A DNA stretch of 64,000 nucleotides, taken from DVEG01 sp964405435. GTDB lineage: Bacteria > Cyanobacteriota > Cyanobacteriia > Cyanobacteriales > Oscillatoriaceae. Positions 8,171-17,106 of the stretch are shown here, piece after piece. The notes under the pieces are model-generated. The model was not told where the DNA came from and ran no database searches. It saw only the letters and a list, made by a program, of their open reading frames with translations. The first letter of the stretch is position 1; each line of letters begins with the position of its first letter. The position numbers and the translations under genes were made by a program. The stretch covers positions 21,089 to 85,088 of the forward strand of contig CAYOOD010000023.1 of NCBI GenBank assembly GCA_964405435.1, in the 5' to 3' direction.

Positions 8171-9961
8171 TTTGATGGCGTAAGATTTGGCGTTTTTTGA
8201 TGATTTTTTGCCGCCTGCAACGGGGGCAAGGATGCTTGTATAGCAAGACTCGCAAACATAATTTTTTTCCGGTTTGCGTTTTTGGGCCTGCCTCTTTAAT
8301 CCCTAACGGAGGGACGAATCAAAAGTTTTCTAGAAGTTTTTATCCCATAGGTGTTCCCAAATATCTCTGGCAACGAATCGCGTGTCGGTCAGTGCCCGAA
8401 ACACGCGAATGGATGACATTCTGTTACAGTTTCGCTACTTTTAGGGATTGTTCCGCTCCTACACTGGACAGCTCCGACGAAAGCAACAGTTGCCAGCGTC
8501 TCGAACCTTCCCGATCTCCTGAAAGCCGCGACGACCTGCTTTTCGAGTAATAAAATTTTCCCTTTTCATGCTGACGATCGCTGCTAATTTTAATTAGATT
8601 TAACAAACCCCCTCTGGTTTCGGAGCGAGCGAGATAAAAGCGAGCGTCTGAAGAAACGCTCTCTTTCGTTGCTTGCCGAGCAGTCAAGTCTTACTCGTGG
8701 CGGCAGGGACAGCTACAGGATGGGAAGCTGTTCGCTCTATCTAGCCTGTATTTTCTGACGAAGAAGCCTTGTTGGTGCCAGATGTTAAGGAAAATTTTAG
8801 AGCGGCTTTATAAAGTAAAGCTTAAAACCTCTCCAGCTCTTTCAGCGCCAGAGTTTCAGCTCGTAGGGCGGTTCGGCTTCCATTAGATTCCTGCAAAGTG
8901 CTTCCTCTCGATGGCATACAAACTTAAGTTTCATTTTATAAATAACCGCTTGACGGATGCCACCGACAGTTACAAAATTTATTAATCCTGTCGGTCGCCT
9001 GTTCGCCAACAATGGCGCGCTCTTCCTGCACTGGCACGCTGCACCTGTCATCACTCGATCGCATTTTTTTTGTATATTTTGATACTCTTTTTCCAACCAA
9101 GGGCAACTCTTTTGCCGGCTCGATGTCACTGCCCGCGCGACAACTATCTAGCTGGCTCGGCTCCTCTCAACTGAACTCATTTTGGACTGATTGCCGTCTC
9201 TGACAGGAATTGTTGGCGAGCCCTTCTCCTCAACTTGACTATTTTAGCACGCCTCATCCCGTGCCGAAGTCTTTCACGAGGGAAGAATTCGACCGCAACC
9301 AAACCGTATTTGAGCTGGAACTTGTCAGGGAGAAAAGAAAGCGATCGCCACTGTCAAGCAAGCTGGAACGAACGCGAATCGCGCCGCTGCATTCAGGAGC
9401 GAGAAATATCCAGCAGCTCCTCGAATGCCTGCTCGAATGTATCGGCTCGTCTGCCAAAATCGCTTTTCTACCTACCCGATCGCCCCTCGCTATCGGGCTT
9501 GAAACTTGTACCTGTTCTCGCTTGCTTTTGCCGAGCTTGTCCCCCTTCTTTAGAGATTCTCACTCACCGTTTCGCCCTTTGCTTCTTTCTAGGTTCAAGA
9601 ATTATACAGGCTATGCCAAAAAGCTCGTTTATTCTTTGACTTTTCTTTAGATTTCATCTGGCGAATGCTGAGGGGCTTCGGCAAATACCAGAAACCCGGG
9701 TTCTTCAAAAAACCGGGTTTCTGAGTCTCTCGGCGCGATCGCCTGCGGTTAAAAAGCCAGTCGCAAATCGGCTAAGTGACATACTTGGGGCGATCGGTCA
9801 ATCGGAAAAAATTCCTAATTGAGGAGGGGAAAAGACCGACGAGTGCTTGTTGGCGATGAGGATTCAGGCAAAGAGAGTTTAGATAGCGATCGGGATCGAG
9901 AAGGCGTGCTGGTGTAGGGTAGGGGAAGGAAAACGCCGCGATCGCACCAACTCGACTCCTC
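8171..9961. other. Long gene-free region upstream of gltB
   Basis: 1.79 kb. Several open frames exist on both strands but they overlap each other, lack family resemblance and have low-complexity composition, so I do not call genes. The left part must carry the gltB promoter. A dispersed palindrome lies at 9690-9722. I looked for tmRNA, RNase P RNA, SRP RNA and tRNA signatures and saw none. Confidence 0.5.
9690..9722. repeat. Dispersed palindrome, copy 1
   Basis: AGAAACCCGG and CCGGGTTTCT form a perfect 10-bp stem around a 13-base loop. Related palindromes occur at 58124-58155 and 63854-63884 in this window, so it belongs to a small dispersed intergenic family. It could act as a terminator-like structure, but no gene ends next to it. 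Confidence 0.75.
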
Positions 9962-11875
9962 ATGCCCAGTGTCCAGTCATTAAACATCCTGAACCGTTTT
10001 GTGAAAACCCTTGCCAGCCGGCGATCGCTGCAGGCATTCCTCATCGCTGCTTGCCTCGGCTGGGCTGTAGCGCATCCGCCAATCAAGGCGATCGCCCAAA
10101 CCTTAGCCGCACCCCAAGTCACCCGTCAGGGAAATCAAATCTCCTTCAACGGGCAAACTTGGCCAGCCATTTGGGCTCAGTGGCAGTTAGGAACCGAGAG
10201 TCGCACCGGCGTCGCTGATGCCGGTTTGATGCAGCGCCTGGGAATCGAACTGTTAAAAACCCGCTCTGCGAGTTCTCAGCCGGTGCGGTGGTTTTCCGAT
10301 CCCACCTCAGCGCCCCTAGAACTGCCAGTCCAGTTTATCAATAGACAGTACCGCTACTTAGACGTTAGCGAATTAGCCTCGCGTTTTGGCTGGCAGTTGC
10401 AAGTCAGCGGCAGCACCCTGCAAATCACCGCGCCCGTCGCCAGGGTAGAAGCGATCCGACAGGGGCGTCATTCGTGGGGCGATCGCCTCGTCTTCGACTT
10501 GAACCGCGCCGCATCCTGGCAAGTCCAGACGGCTTCCCTCCAGCTCGCCCCCGAAGCTGAAGATCCCAACCCCGATCGGGAAAAAACCGGCCCGCAAAAA
10601 CCGCCAGAACCGATGCAAGAGGTGACAGTCACCGTCGATGCCGATTTGTCTTCATCCCCCACAGCAGGGACAAGTGAAACCAGCCTGCCCCTGCCGGAAA
10701 CCAACTTAACCGCTACTGTCAAAACCAGCCCCAATCAAACCACCCTCTCGATCCGACTCCCCGCTAGTTGGCGTCCCAGAATCTGGACGCAGCCGAACCC
10801 CAGTCGCCTCATCGTAGACATTCGACCGGATTCTCAGACAGAGCGAGATATTCTCTGGGCACCGGGATTGCGCTGGCGTCAAAAAGTGGTTTCTTTAGGC
10901 AGCGAACAGTTTCCGATCGCGTGGCTGGAAATCGAGCCGCGCCAGTCGGCGATCGCCCTGCGCCCGATTTGGAGCGATCCGAGCGGCATGGCGGGAATTT
11001 CCCCACTCGCCGAGACTGCCGAGCGGCAAGGAGCAGCCGCAGCCATCAACGGCGGCTTTTTCAACCGCAACAATCAGTTGCCGCTGGGAGCGATTCGCCG
11101 GGACGGGCGGTGGTTGTCCAGTCCGATCCTCAACCGGGGCGCGATCGCCTGGAATGACTCTGGAGACTTTAAAATCGGGCGTCTCGCCCTGCAAGAAACC
11201 TTAATCGGCGCAGGTGGCCGCTCTTGGCCCGTGCTAGTTCTCAACAGCGGCTACGTCCAAGCCGGGATTTCCCGCTACACCTCCGAATGGGGCGCGGATT
11301 ACATCCCCCTGAGCAATGACGAAACCGTCCTCGCCGTCCAAGATGGCCAAATCGCGCAACAGTGGCCGGGGGGCGAGGCAGGCAAGACGGCTTTTCCCAT
11401 CCCTGCCAACGGCTACCTCCTAGTTGTCCGCAACAGCCCGGGCATAGCAGAAAGCTTGCCCGTCGGGACGAGCCTGCGCCTCGATAGCGCTACAGTTCCG
11501 GGCGACTTCGCCAGCTACCCCCACGTCCTGGGAGCCGGCCCCGTTTTGCTGCTCAATGGCCAGATTGTTCTCGACGCCCGGGACGAAAAATTCAATCAGA
11601 ATTTTGTGGAGGGGAAAGCTTCGCGAAGTGCCATTGGCAGAACGCCGGCGGGAACAATAATAATAGCTGCCGTTCACAACCGCACTGCCGGCCCGGGGCC
11701 GACCTTAACGGAAATGGCCCAGATCCTGCAGCAGTTGGGAGCCGCTGACGCTCTCAATCTCGACGGCGGCGGCTCGACCACTCTTTACCTCGGCGGGCAA
11801 CTCCTGGAGCACCCGCCCCGGATTGTCCCTCGCGTCCACAACGGCATTGGCGTGTTTCTCCAGCCCGCTCAGTGA
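9962..11875 (+). CDS. Exported phosphodiester glycosidase (NAGPA) family protein
   Basis: 637 residues. An N-terminal signal/anchor (about residues 20-48, RRSLQAFLIAACLGWAVAHP then a likely cleavage after AIAQ) sends it to the periplasm or outside. Residues about 110-170 resemble a copper-amine-oxidase-like/AMIN-type beta region (YRYLDVSELASRFGWQLQVS). The C-terminal half (about 330-637) is a NAGPA-type phosphodiester glycosidase domain: INGGFFNRNNQLPLGAI and the signature LNLDGGGSTTLYLGG with D601. Family members hydrolyse sugar phosphodiesters or related bonds in envelope polymers; the substrate here is unknown. It stands alone, upstream of the polysaccharide genes on the same strand. The middle part (about 195-260) is Pro/Thr/Ser-rich and looks like a linker. 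Confidence 0.88.
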   Translation: MPSVQSLNILNRFVKTLASRRSLQAFLIAACLGWAVAHPPIKAIAQTLAAPQVTRQGNQISFNGQTWPAIWAQWQLGTESRTGVADAGLMQRLGIELLKTRSASSQPVRWFSDPTSAPLELPVQFINRQYRYLDVSELASRFGWQLQVSGSTLQITAPVARVEAIRQGRHSWGDRLVFDLNRAASWQVQTASLQLAPEAEDPNPDREKTGPQKPPEPMQEVTVTVDADLSSSPTAGTSETSLPLPETNLTATVKTSPNQTTLSIRLPASWRPRIWTQPNPSRLIVDIRPDSQTERDILWAPGLRWRQKVVSLGSEQFPIAWLEIEPRQSAIALRPIWSDPSGMAGISPLAETAERQGAAAAINGGFFNRNNQLPLGAIRRDGRWLSSPILNRGAIAWNDSGDFKIGRLALQETLIGAGGRSWPVLVLNSGYVQAGISRYTSEWGADYIPLSNDETVLAVQDGQIAQQWPGGEAGKTAFPIPANGYLLVVRNSPGIAESLPVGTSLRLDSATVPGDFASYPHVLGAGPVLLLNGQIVLDARDEKFNQNFVEGKASRSAIGRTPAGTIIIAAVHNRTAGPGPTLTEMAQILQQLGAADALNLDGGGSTTLYLGGQLLEHPPRIVPRVHNGIGVFLQPAQ

Positions 11876-12312
11876 GCCGCAAGCTTATTTTTCAGGTTGC
11901 ACAAAAGTGAAGTGAGAAGTCAAAGAGCGATCGCTCTCAGGCAGATTCTAGTTTTTCCGGTCGGTTGCAGGCTTGACAAGTTAAAGCTTTTTTAAAGCTG
12001 AGATCGCCAATGTAAAGAGTTGGTGTAGATTTGTTGAGTTGTCCGCCTACAAGTGACAGCATCCGGGGAAGACTTGCTATTGTTAAATTTAGTGCCCTCA
12101 TTGAGGCGCGCTGGGATTGATGACAGCCGCTGCTATCACTTCGATCGCTTGTAGAAAGAAATATTCGCGTCGGAAAAGCCCGACATTTACACGACTGAGT
12201 TAGAGGCAGGGGCAGCTAGCAAAAACTGTAGCGAGGGGTGGTTTTGCCAACTTAGAAATCACCGCCCCCAGTGCCTTCCAAACTCGTCAAGTTGTTATCT
12301 GGGAAAAAAATC
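11876..12312. other. Spacer before the cupin gene
   Basis: 437 bp with no gene. It contains a TTGACA at about 11973 followed by an AT-rich stretch, and an AGCTTT/AAAGCT mini-hairpin just after it. Neither is strong enough to call as a promoter or terminator. Confidence 0.4.
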
Positions 12313-12723
12313 ATGGTTCAAGCGCAAGAAATTTCTCATCCGACTATACCGCTCTCTGCTCCCTCCAACTCAGTCGCCGCGACAGAACTGCGCCCCTGGG
12401 GTTCGTTCACGGTTCTGGAAGAAGCACCGGGATATAAAATCAAGCGCATTGAAGTGAAACCCGGGCACCGCCTCAGCCTGCAAATGCACCACCACCGCAG
12501 CGAACACTGGATCGTCGTTTCTGGAACAGCAAAAGTCACCTGCGGCGAGGTGGAGGAGATTATCTGTACGAATCAGTCTACTTACGTCCCGCCGTGTACG
12601 AAGCACCGCCTGGAAAATCCCGGCGTCATTCCGTTGATTTTGATTGAGGTGCAGAATGGGGAATATCTGGGAGAAGACGATATTGTCAGGTTCCAAGACG
12701 ACTATGCCCGCGCAAAATCTTAG
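12313..12723 (+). CDS. Cupin, mannose-6-phosphate isomerase type
   Basis: 136 residues from ATG 12313 (MVQAQEISHPTIPLSAP); an upstream in-frame start at 12271 would add 14 residues without family support. This is a stand-alone version of the C-terminal cupin of type II phosphomannose isomerase/mannose-1-phosphate guanylyltransferase: ELRPWGSFTVLEE, then YKIKRIEVKPGHRLSLQMHH, HRSEHWIVVSGTAKV and STYVPPCTKHRLENPG carry the metal-binding His/Glu/Gln residues. It probably interconverts mannose-6-P and fructose-6-P or binds a sugar phosphate, providing GDP-mannose precursors, which suits its position just ahead of the polysaccharide locus. A strong terminator follows, so it is its own unit. Confidence 0.9.
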   Translation: MVQAQEISHPTIPLSAPSNSVAATELRPWGSFTVLEEAPGYKIKRIEVKPGHRLSLQMHHHRSEHWIVVSGTAKVTCGEVEEIICTNQSTYVPPCTKHRLENPGVIPLILIEVQNGEYLGEDDIVRFQDDYARAKS

Positions 12724-12760
12724 AAATTCGCTTCTGTAAAGCAGTTTTTATGGTTAAGAC

Positions 12761-12792
12761 AAACCCGTTTTCTCTGAGAAAGCGGGTTTTTC
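12761..12792 (+). terminator. Rho-independent terminator of the cupin gene
   Basis: Stem AAACCCGTTTTCTC/GAGAAAGCGGGTTT (one G-U pair) with a tight loop, followed by a run of T residues; 37 bp after the stop codon. Good intrinsic terminator on the plus strand. Confidence 0.88.
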
Positions 12793-13752
12793 GCTACTGG
12801 GCGGCAGCAAGGGGCGCGTCAGTTTGAGGGCATCGCTTGTATTGCTGGGGTGGTAAAATGGAGGGACTGGACTGGCATTCTAGCGTTTGAGTTGGCGGCG
12901 CTTTGGGGCAATCTCTGGGGCGATAGGCTTTGCCGCTTGCCAGTTGCGGAAGGTGAACGAGCGGGAAAAAGCTGGCCACTTGTAGGGTGACGCCCGAGAA
13001 AAGGCGATCGCGGCATTCGAGAAGAATCGAAAGGCACCCAGCCTCGTTTTTTTCAGCCAGTTCCGCTCCCAAAGGCCCGTTGCAACTCTCCCCCGTGTTT
13101 GAGACAATCTAGCTGACAAAACCTCCCTCGTCAAGGGTTAGGAAGGATCTAACCGAAGGCAGATACAGTTTCCGATAAAGTTCCCTATAGTTTGTATAGC
13201 GATCGGTTGAAGCTTCTTTTGAGAAAAAGAATATCCAAGCGCTGAAAAATTGAAAGCGATCGTCAAAAAGCCAGCTCGACCTACAGGCTGTCAATAGAGA
13301 GGAGTTCTGCAGCAATCCTCATTGACCAGAGAATTTACTCTATAGGGTTTTGCGGTCACTGGATTGACTCTCTCTATGGGCATAAAAATTAGAGCCATTC
13401 CACCGGCCAAAAAATAATTAAACAGGAGGGGAGAGAGTCACGGATAAGGGGGAGCCATTCAAGGGAATCTCTACGCCAACAAAACGCCTTGCTATCCTCG
13501 CGGTTTTACAAAACTTTACAAAACGAGAAGGTGATGGAGGAAAATAATGGAGTTAAAATCGTGCTAGATAAAAAAGGCTATCTAATGGTTGCCATCTCCG
13601 AAGGGGGGTGAATTTCAGCGGAGCGGGGCTGGATAAATGGCCTGCAACTCGCTGGCCTACTTCCAAGCGCAGGACGAGTGCCTTTTCCAGCCAGTCCGTC
13701 AAGCTGGACTGGAAACAAAACAACGCAGAGAAACCGCATGAGATAAGCATTT
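12793..13752. other. Leader region upstream of the polysaccharide locus
   Basis: 960 bp without a credible gene; minus-strand frames at 12794-13134 overlap each other and look random. The right half should hold the promoter and long 5' leader of the wzc-type gene. A 25-codon frame at 13534-13611 is noted but not called. Confidence 0.4.
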
Positions 13753-15969
13753 ATGGAAATACAAGAATATACCGAAGGGATAGATTTTCAAAAATACTGG
13801 CTGGTTCTCAAACGGCATTGGCTGCCCTCGTCAATTGTCTTCGTGCTGATTGTAACGCTGGCTAATGTCTATGCAGTCACGAGAAAACCAATCTATTCAG
13901 CCGAGGGCAGGCTGCTGTTTAAGAAGCGCAGCACGACTTCGGCACTGGTGACAGAGGCGGGAGCTAAACTCGGAGAGCTGGATTCTCTCACCATGCTCAA
14001 TTCCCCGCTGGATACGGAAGCCGAGGTCATCGGTTCCGTGCCGGTCGTTGAAGAAACTCTGAGAAGAACGGAGTTAAAAGACGAGAAAGGCGAAGTCTTA
14101 ACTACGACAAAGATTTATAAAGGGCTGACTATAAAAGGGCTCAAAGGAACTGACGTAATGCAGATTACCTATACAAGCGGCAAGCCCGAAGAAGTCGCCA
14201 AAGTCGTCAACACGCTCATGGAGGTTTATCTAGAGAATAATGTAGAAACTAACCGAACGGAAGCAAGGGCGGCGCGGAAATTTATCGAGAAAAAGCTGCC
14301 GGAAATAGAAGCAAACCTGCGAGAGGCAGAACTGGATTTGCGCCGCTTTCAAGAAGAAAATAATGTTGTAGCGATAGAACCGGAAGCAGTCGCAGCGGTG
14401 CAGACCCTCTCAGAGATAGACAATCAACTGAACAAAACGCGGGCGGCGCTGGCGGATGCAACGGCGCGCGTGGAAGCGCTACAGGCGCAAATGGGCTTGA
14501 GCGCGCGACAAGCACTCGCCCTCAACGCTCTCAGCCAATCGGTAGCGGTTCAGCAAGTACTTAACTACCTGCAAGACGTACAAAACCAATTGGCTATCCA
14601 GCGAACCCGCTATCAAGAACAGCACCCCCTGATCGCGAGTCTGAGGCGCAAAGAAGAAGGGCTAAAAGCCCTCCTGCAAGAGCGCATCCAGCAGACGATC
14701 GGCTCTCAGGAGCTGCCCATCGACAATTTACAGACGGGGAACCTACAGCAGCAATTGACCGCTGATTTGGTTAAAGCCGAAGTGGAACGACAAGGTTTAG
14801 CAGATCAAGTCGAATCGCTCGCTAAGAGCCTGTCCGACTACAAGCAACGGATGAATGTACTGCCCAGATTGCAAGAAGGTCTGCGGGAAAAAGAACGCCG
14901 TCTCAAAGCAGCCCAATCCACCTATGAACTTCTTTTAAAGAATTTCCAAGAAGTCCAGATTGCGGAAAATCAAAATGTGGGAAACGCTCGCATTATTTCC
15001 CGCGCAACAGTTCCAGAAGATCCTGTAGGGCCGAAGAAAAGACTTTTCCAAATTGGCGGAGTCGTAGCTGGAATATTGATGTACGTCATCACCGCATTCC
15101 TTCTAGAACTCATAGACCCTTCCATCAAAACAGCCAAAGAGGTGCGAGGGCTATTTGGGTATACCTTCTTGGGAATGATTCCCAAATCGAAGAAAAAAGG
15201 GTTCTTATTTTTTAGAGGAAGAAATGGGTGGATTCCAGATATTCCCGTCAGAGATAATCCTCATTCACTGGTTAGCGAAGCCTATCGGATGCTGCAGACC
15301 AATTTGAAATTTTTGAGTCCGGATAAAGAATTAAAAGTGATTGTAGTCACCAGTTCAGTGTCTGGAGAAGGACGCTCTACAGTGGCAGCAAATTTAGCGG
15401 TAGCTATGTCAGAAATGGGACAGCGGGTTTTATTGATTGATGGGGACCTGCGCAATCCACTACAGCAAGCGATCTGGGAGCTGCCGAATGCAGCCGGACT
15501 CAGCGACGCGATCGTGCGTCAGGCGGATGTCGATCGCGCCGTCACGGCTGTAACGGACAACCTAGACGTGCTGCCGTCTGGAGTCATCCCTCCGAACGCG
15601 CTCGCGCTTCTTGACTCGCGGCGGATGGCGTCCCTAATTCAGGAGTTTTCAAACCACTACAATTTTATCATTATTGACTCGCCGCCGCTGTTACTGGTTG
15701 CCGACGCCCTGACTTTGGGCAAAATGAGCGACGGGATTTTATTGGTCGTTCGTCCGGGAGCGATCGATACAGCCAGCGCTGTAGCTTCCAAACAACTTTT
15801 AGAACAATCCGGTCTCGATGTTTTGGGCTTGGTCGTCAATGGCGTGATTGTTGAAAACGAACCTGACAGTTATTTCCACCATGCCAAGGCTTATTCCAAG
15901 AGCGTCTCTGCCGTAGCGAAATCGCCGACGTACAAGACTAGGAAGAAACTGCAATCGAGCCGCACCTGA
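13753..15969 (+). CDS. Wzc-type chain-length regulator and tyrosine kinase
   Basis: 738 residues. N-terminal Wzz domain with TM1 (about 27-50), a long periplasmic coiled coil (about 170-410, for example RAARKFIEKKLPEIEANLRE), TM2 (about 433-455, GGVVAGILMYVITAFLLELI), then a cytoplasmic bacterial tyrosine kinase domain. Kinase motifs: Walker A SGEGRST (538-543), Walker A' VLLIDGD (559-565) and Walker B FIIIDSPP (D642). The Walker A lysine is replaced by Arg541, which may lower or abolish ATP hydrolysis. The C-terminus carries few tyrosines (three in the last 33 residues), unlike the Tyr-rich tail of Wzc. It controls polysaccharide length and, with the Wza-like protein encoded 5 bp downstream, forms the export machinery. 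First gene of the locus. Confidence 0.93.
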   Translation: MEIQEYTEGIDFQKYWLVLKRHWLPSSIVFVLIVTLANVYAVTRKPIYSAEGRLLFKKRSTTSALVTEAGAKLGELDSLTMLNSPLDTEAEVIGSVPVVEETLRRTELKDEKGEVLTTTKIYKGLTIKGLKGTDVMQITYTSGKPEEVAKVVNTLMEVYLENNVETNRTEARAARKFIEKKLPEIEANLREAELDLRRFQEENNVVAIEPEAVAAVQTLSEIDNQLNKTRAALADATARVEALQAQMGLSARQALALNALSQSVAVQQVLNYLQDVQNQLAIQRTRYQEQHPLIASLRRKEEGLKALLQERIQQTIGSQELPIDNLQTGNLQQQLTADLVKAEVERQGLADQVESLAKSLSDYKQRMNVLPRLQEGLREKERRLKAAQSTYELLLKNFQEVQIAENQNVGNARIISRATVPEDPVGPKKRLFQIGGVVAGILMYVITAFLLELIDPSIKTAKEVRGLFGYTFLGMIPKSKKKGFLFFRGRNGWIPDIPVRDNPHSLVSEAYRMLQTNLKFLSPDKELKVIVVTSSVSGEGRSTVAANLAVAMSEMGQRVLLIDGDLRNPLQQAIWELPNAAGLSDAIVRQADVDRAVTAVTDNLDVLPSGVIPPNALALLDSRRMASLIQEFSNHYNFIIIDSPPLLLVADALTLGKMSDGILLVVRPGAIDTASAVASKQLLEQSGLDVLGLVVNGVIVENEPDSYFHHAKAYSKSVSAVAKSPTYKTRKKLQSSRT

Positions 15970-15974
15970 GATGG

Positions 15975-17081
15975 ATGGATATTACCATGTTAAATCTGCG
16001 CAATTATTGGGGAATTAATTTTTCACTTTTTCTAGCACTCGGATTCAATCCCATCCCGATCGAGTTGCCCAATATCAGAACCGAACCGCTGGAATTATCG
16101 CCGAGAGCGCAGCGCCTGCCACCAGATCCTCAGTCGGCTAGTTTGCCCGCTACTTTTGCCAATCCGAGTTATGTTTTAGGCCCCGGCGACCAAATCAATA
16201 TCAACGTGTTTGAATATGAGGAGTTTACGGGTGCCAAAGTAGTTTTACCCGATGGAACAATCAATTTACCGCTGATTGGGACGGTAAAAGCGGCCAATCT
16301 CACGACCGAAGAATTAGCCGTGGAACTGACTGCACGCCTGCAATCGTGGGTTGTCAATCCCGTCGTGAACGTAACTGTTACTAAACTCCGCCCTCTGTTA
16401 GTGAATGTAGCGGGAGAAGTGCAGCGACCCGGGCCGATCCAGTTGAGCAGCTATAATATCAGCGATTTGAGTGGCGCTTCGTCCTTGCCTACGTTGAGCT
16501 TGGCGCTGGTACAAGCAGGAGGCGTGACTAAAGATGCCGACATTCGCCGAATTGTTCTGAGGCGTTCCGCCCGCAACGGCAATTTTACAGATATCACTAT
16601 CAATCTGTGGGACAACCTGTTTTCTGAAAGCACGCTTCGAGAACTGGCTTTGCAAGATGGCGATTCGATTTTTGTTCCCAAATTAGCAGCAGGCGAAACC
16701 CTAGACCGACGCGCGATCGCTCGCTCTAGCATTGCCCCCAAAACCGTGCGAGTCCGCGTCGTGGGAGAAGTGAAAAAACCCGGAGAATTTGAGGTAACGC
16801 CTGCCAGTTCTATTTCCAGCGCGATCGCGATCGCGGGTGGCCCAACCGATAAAGCCAAGCTCAGCGAGGTGACATTTGTGCGCATGTCAGACAATGGCAC
16901 GATTAACCGACAGGAATTAGACTTGAGTAATTTAACCGATACCGTACAAATTCAGGAAGGCGATGTCATTATCGTCCCGAAAAGCCGGACATCGACAACG
17001 CTGGACATGACCAATCAAATGGTAGCACCTTTGAGCTTGTTACTCCAGCTATTCAATTTCATCAACAATCTTTCCGACTGA
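15975..17081 (+). CDS. Wza-type polysaccharide export protein
   Basis: 368 residues. A hydrophobic N-terminus (NFSLFLALGF) lacks a clear lipobox Cys, so it is probably secreted by signal peptide rather than as a lipoprotein. The Poly_export domain covers about residues 65-137 (YVLGPGDQININVFEYEEF, LPDGTINLPLIGTVK). Two SLBB beta-grasp domains follow (LLVNVAGEVQRPGPIQL at about 140 and VRVVGEVKKPGEFEV at about 256). Wza proteins form the outer-membrane exit channel for capsule or released polysaccharide. The gene begins 5 bp after the wzc-type gene, so the two are co-translated partners. An alternative start at 15987 (MLNLRN) is possible. Confidence 0.93.
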   Translation: MDITMLNLRNYWGINFSLFLALGFNPIPIELPNIRTEPLELSPRAQRLPPDPQSASLPATFANPSYVLGPGDQININVFEYEEFTGAKVVLPDGTINLPLIGTVKAANLTTEELAVELTARLQSWVVNPVVNVTVTKLRPLLVNVAGEVQRPGPIQLSSYNISDLSGASSLPTLSLALVQAGGVTKDADIRRIVLRRSARNGNFTDITINLWDNLFSESTLRELALQDGDSIFVPKLAAGETLDRRAIARSSIAPKTVRVRVVGEVKKPGEFEVTPASSISSAIAIAGGPTDKAKLSEVTFVRMSDNGTINRQELDLSNLTDTVQIQEGDVIIVPKSRTSTTLDMTNQMVAPLSLLLQLFNFINNLSD

Positions 17082-17106
17082 CTGGCGAACTTTTGCCGGC
17101 TTATTT

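Noticed and set aside
9210..9650. Two overlapping plus-strand frames of about 140 codons and a minus frame
   Set aside because: They overlap in different frames, are Ser/Arg/Leu-rich, have no RBS and no family pattern.
12794..13134. Overlapping minus-strand frames of 72-92 codons
   Set aside because: Three frames cover the same DNA, none with protein-like composition.
13534..13611. 25-codon frame ahead of the Wzc-type gene (MEENNGVKIVLDKKGYLMVA...)
   Set aside because: Protein-like, but with a poor RBS and no known leader-peptide role; could be a chance frame.
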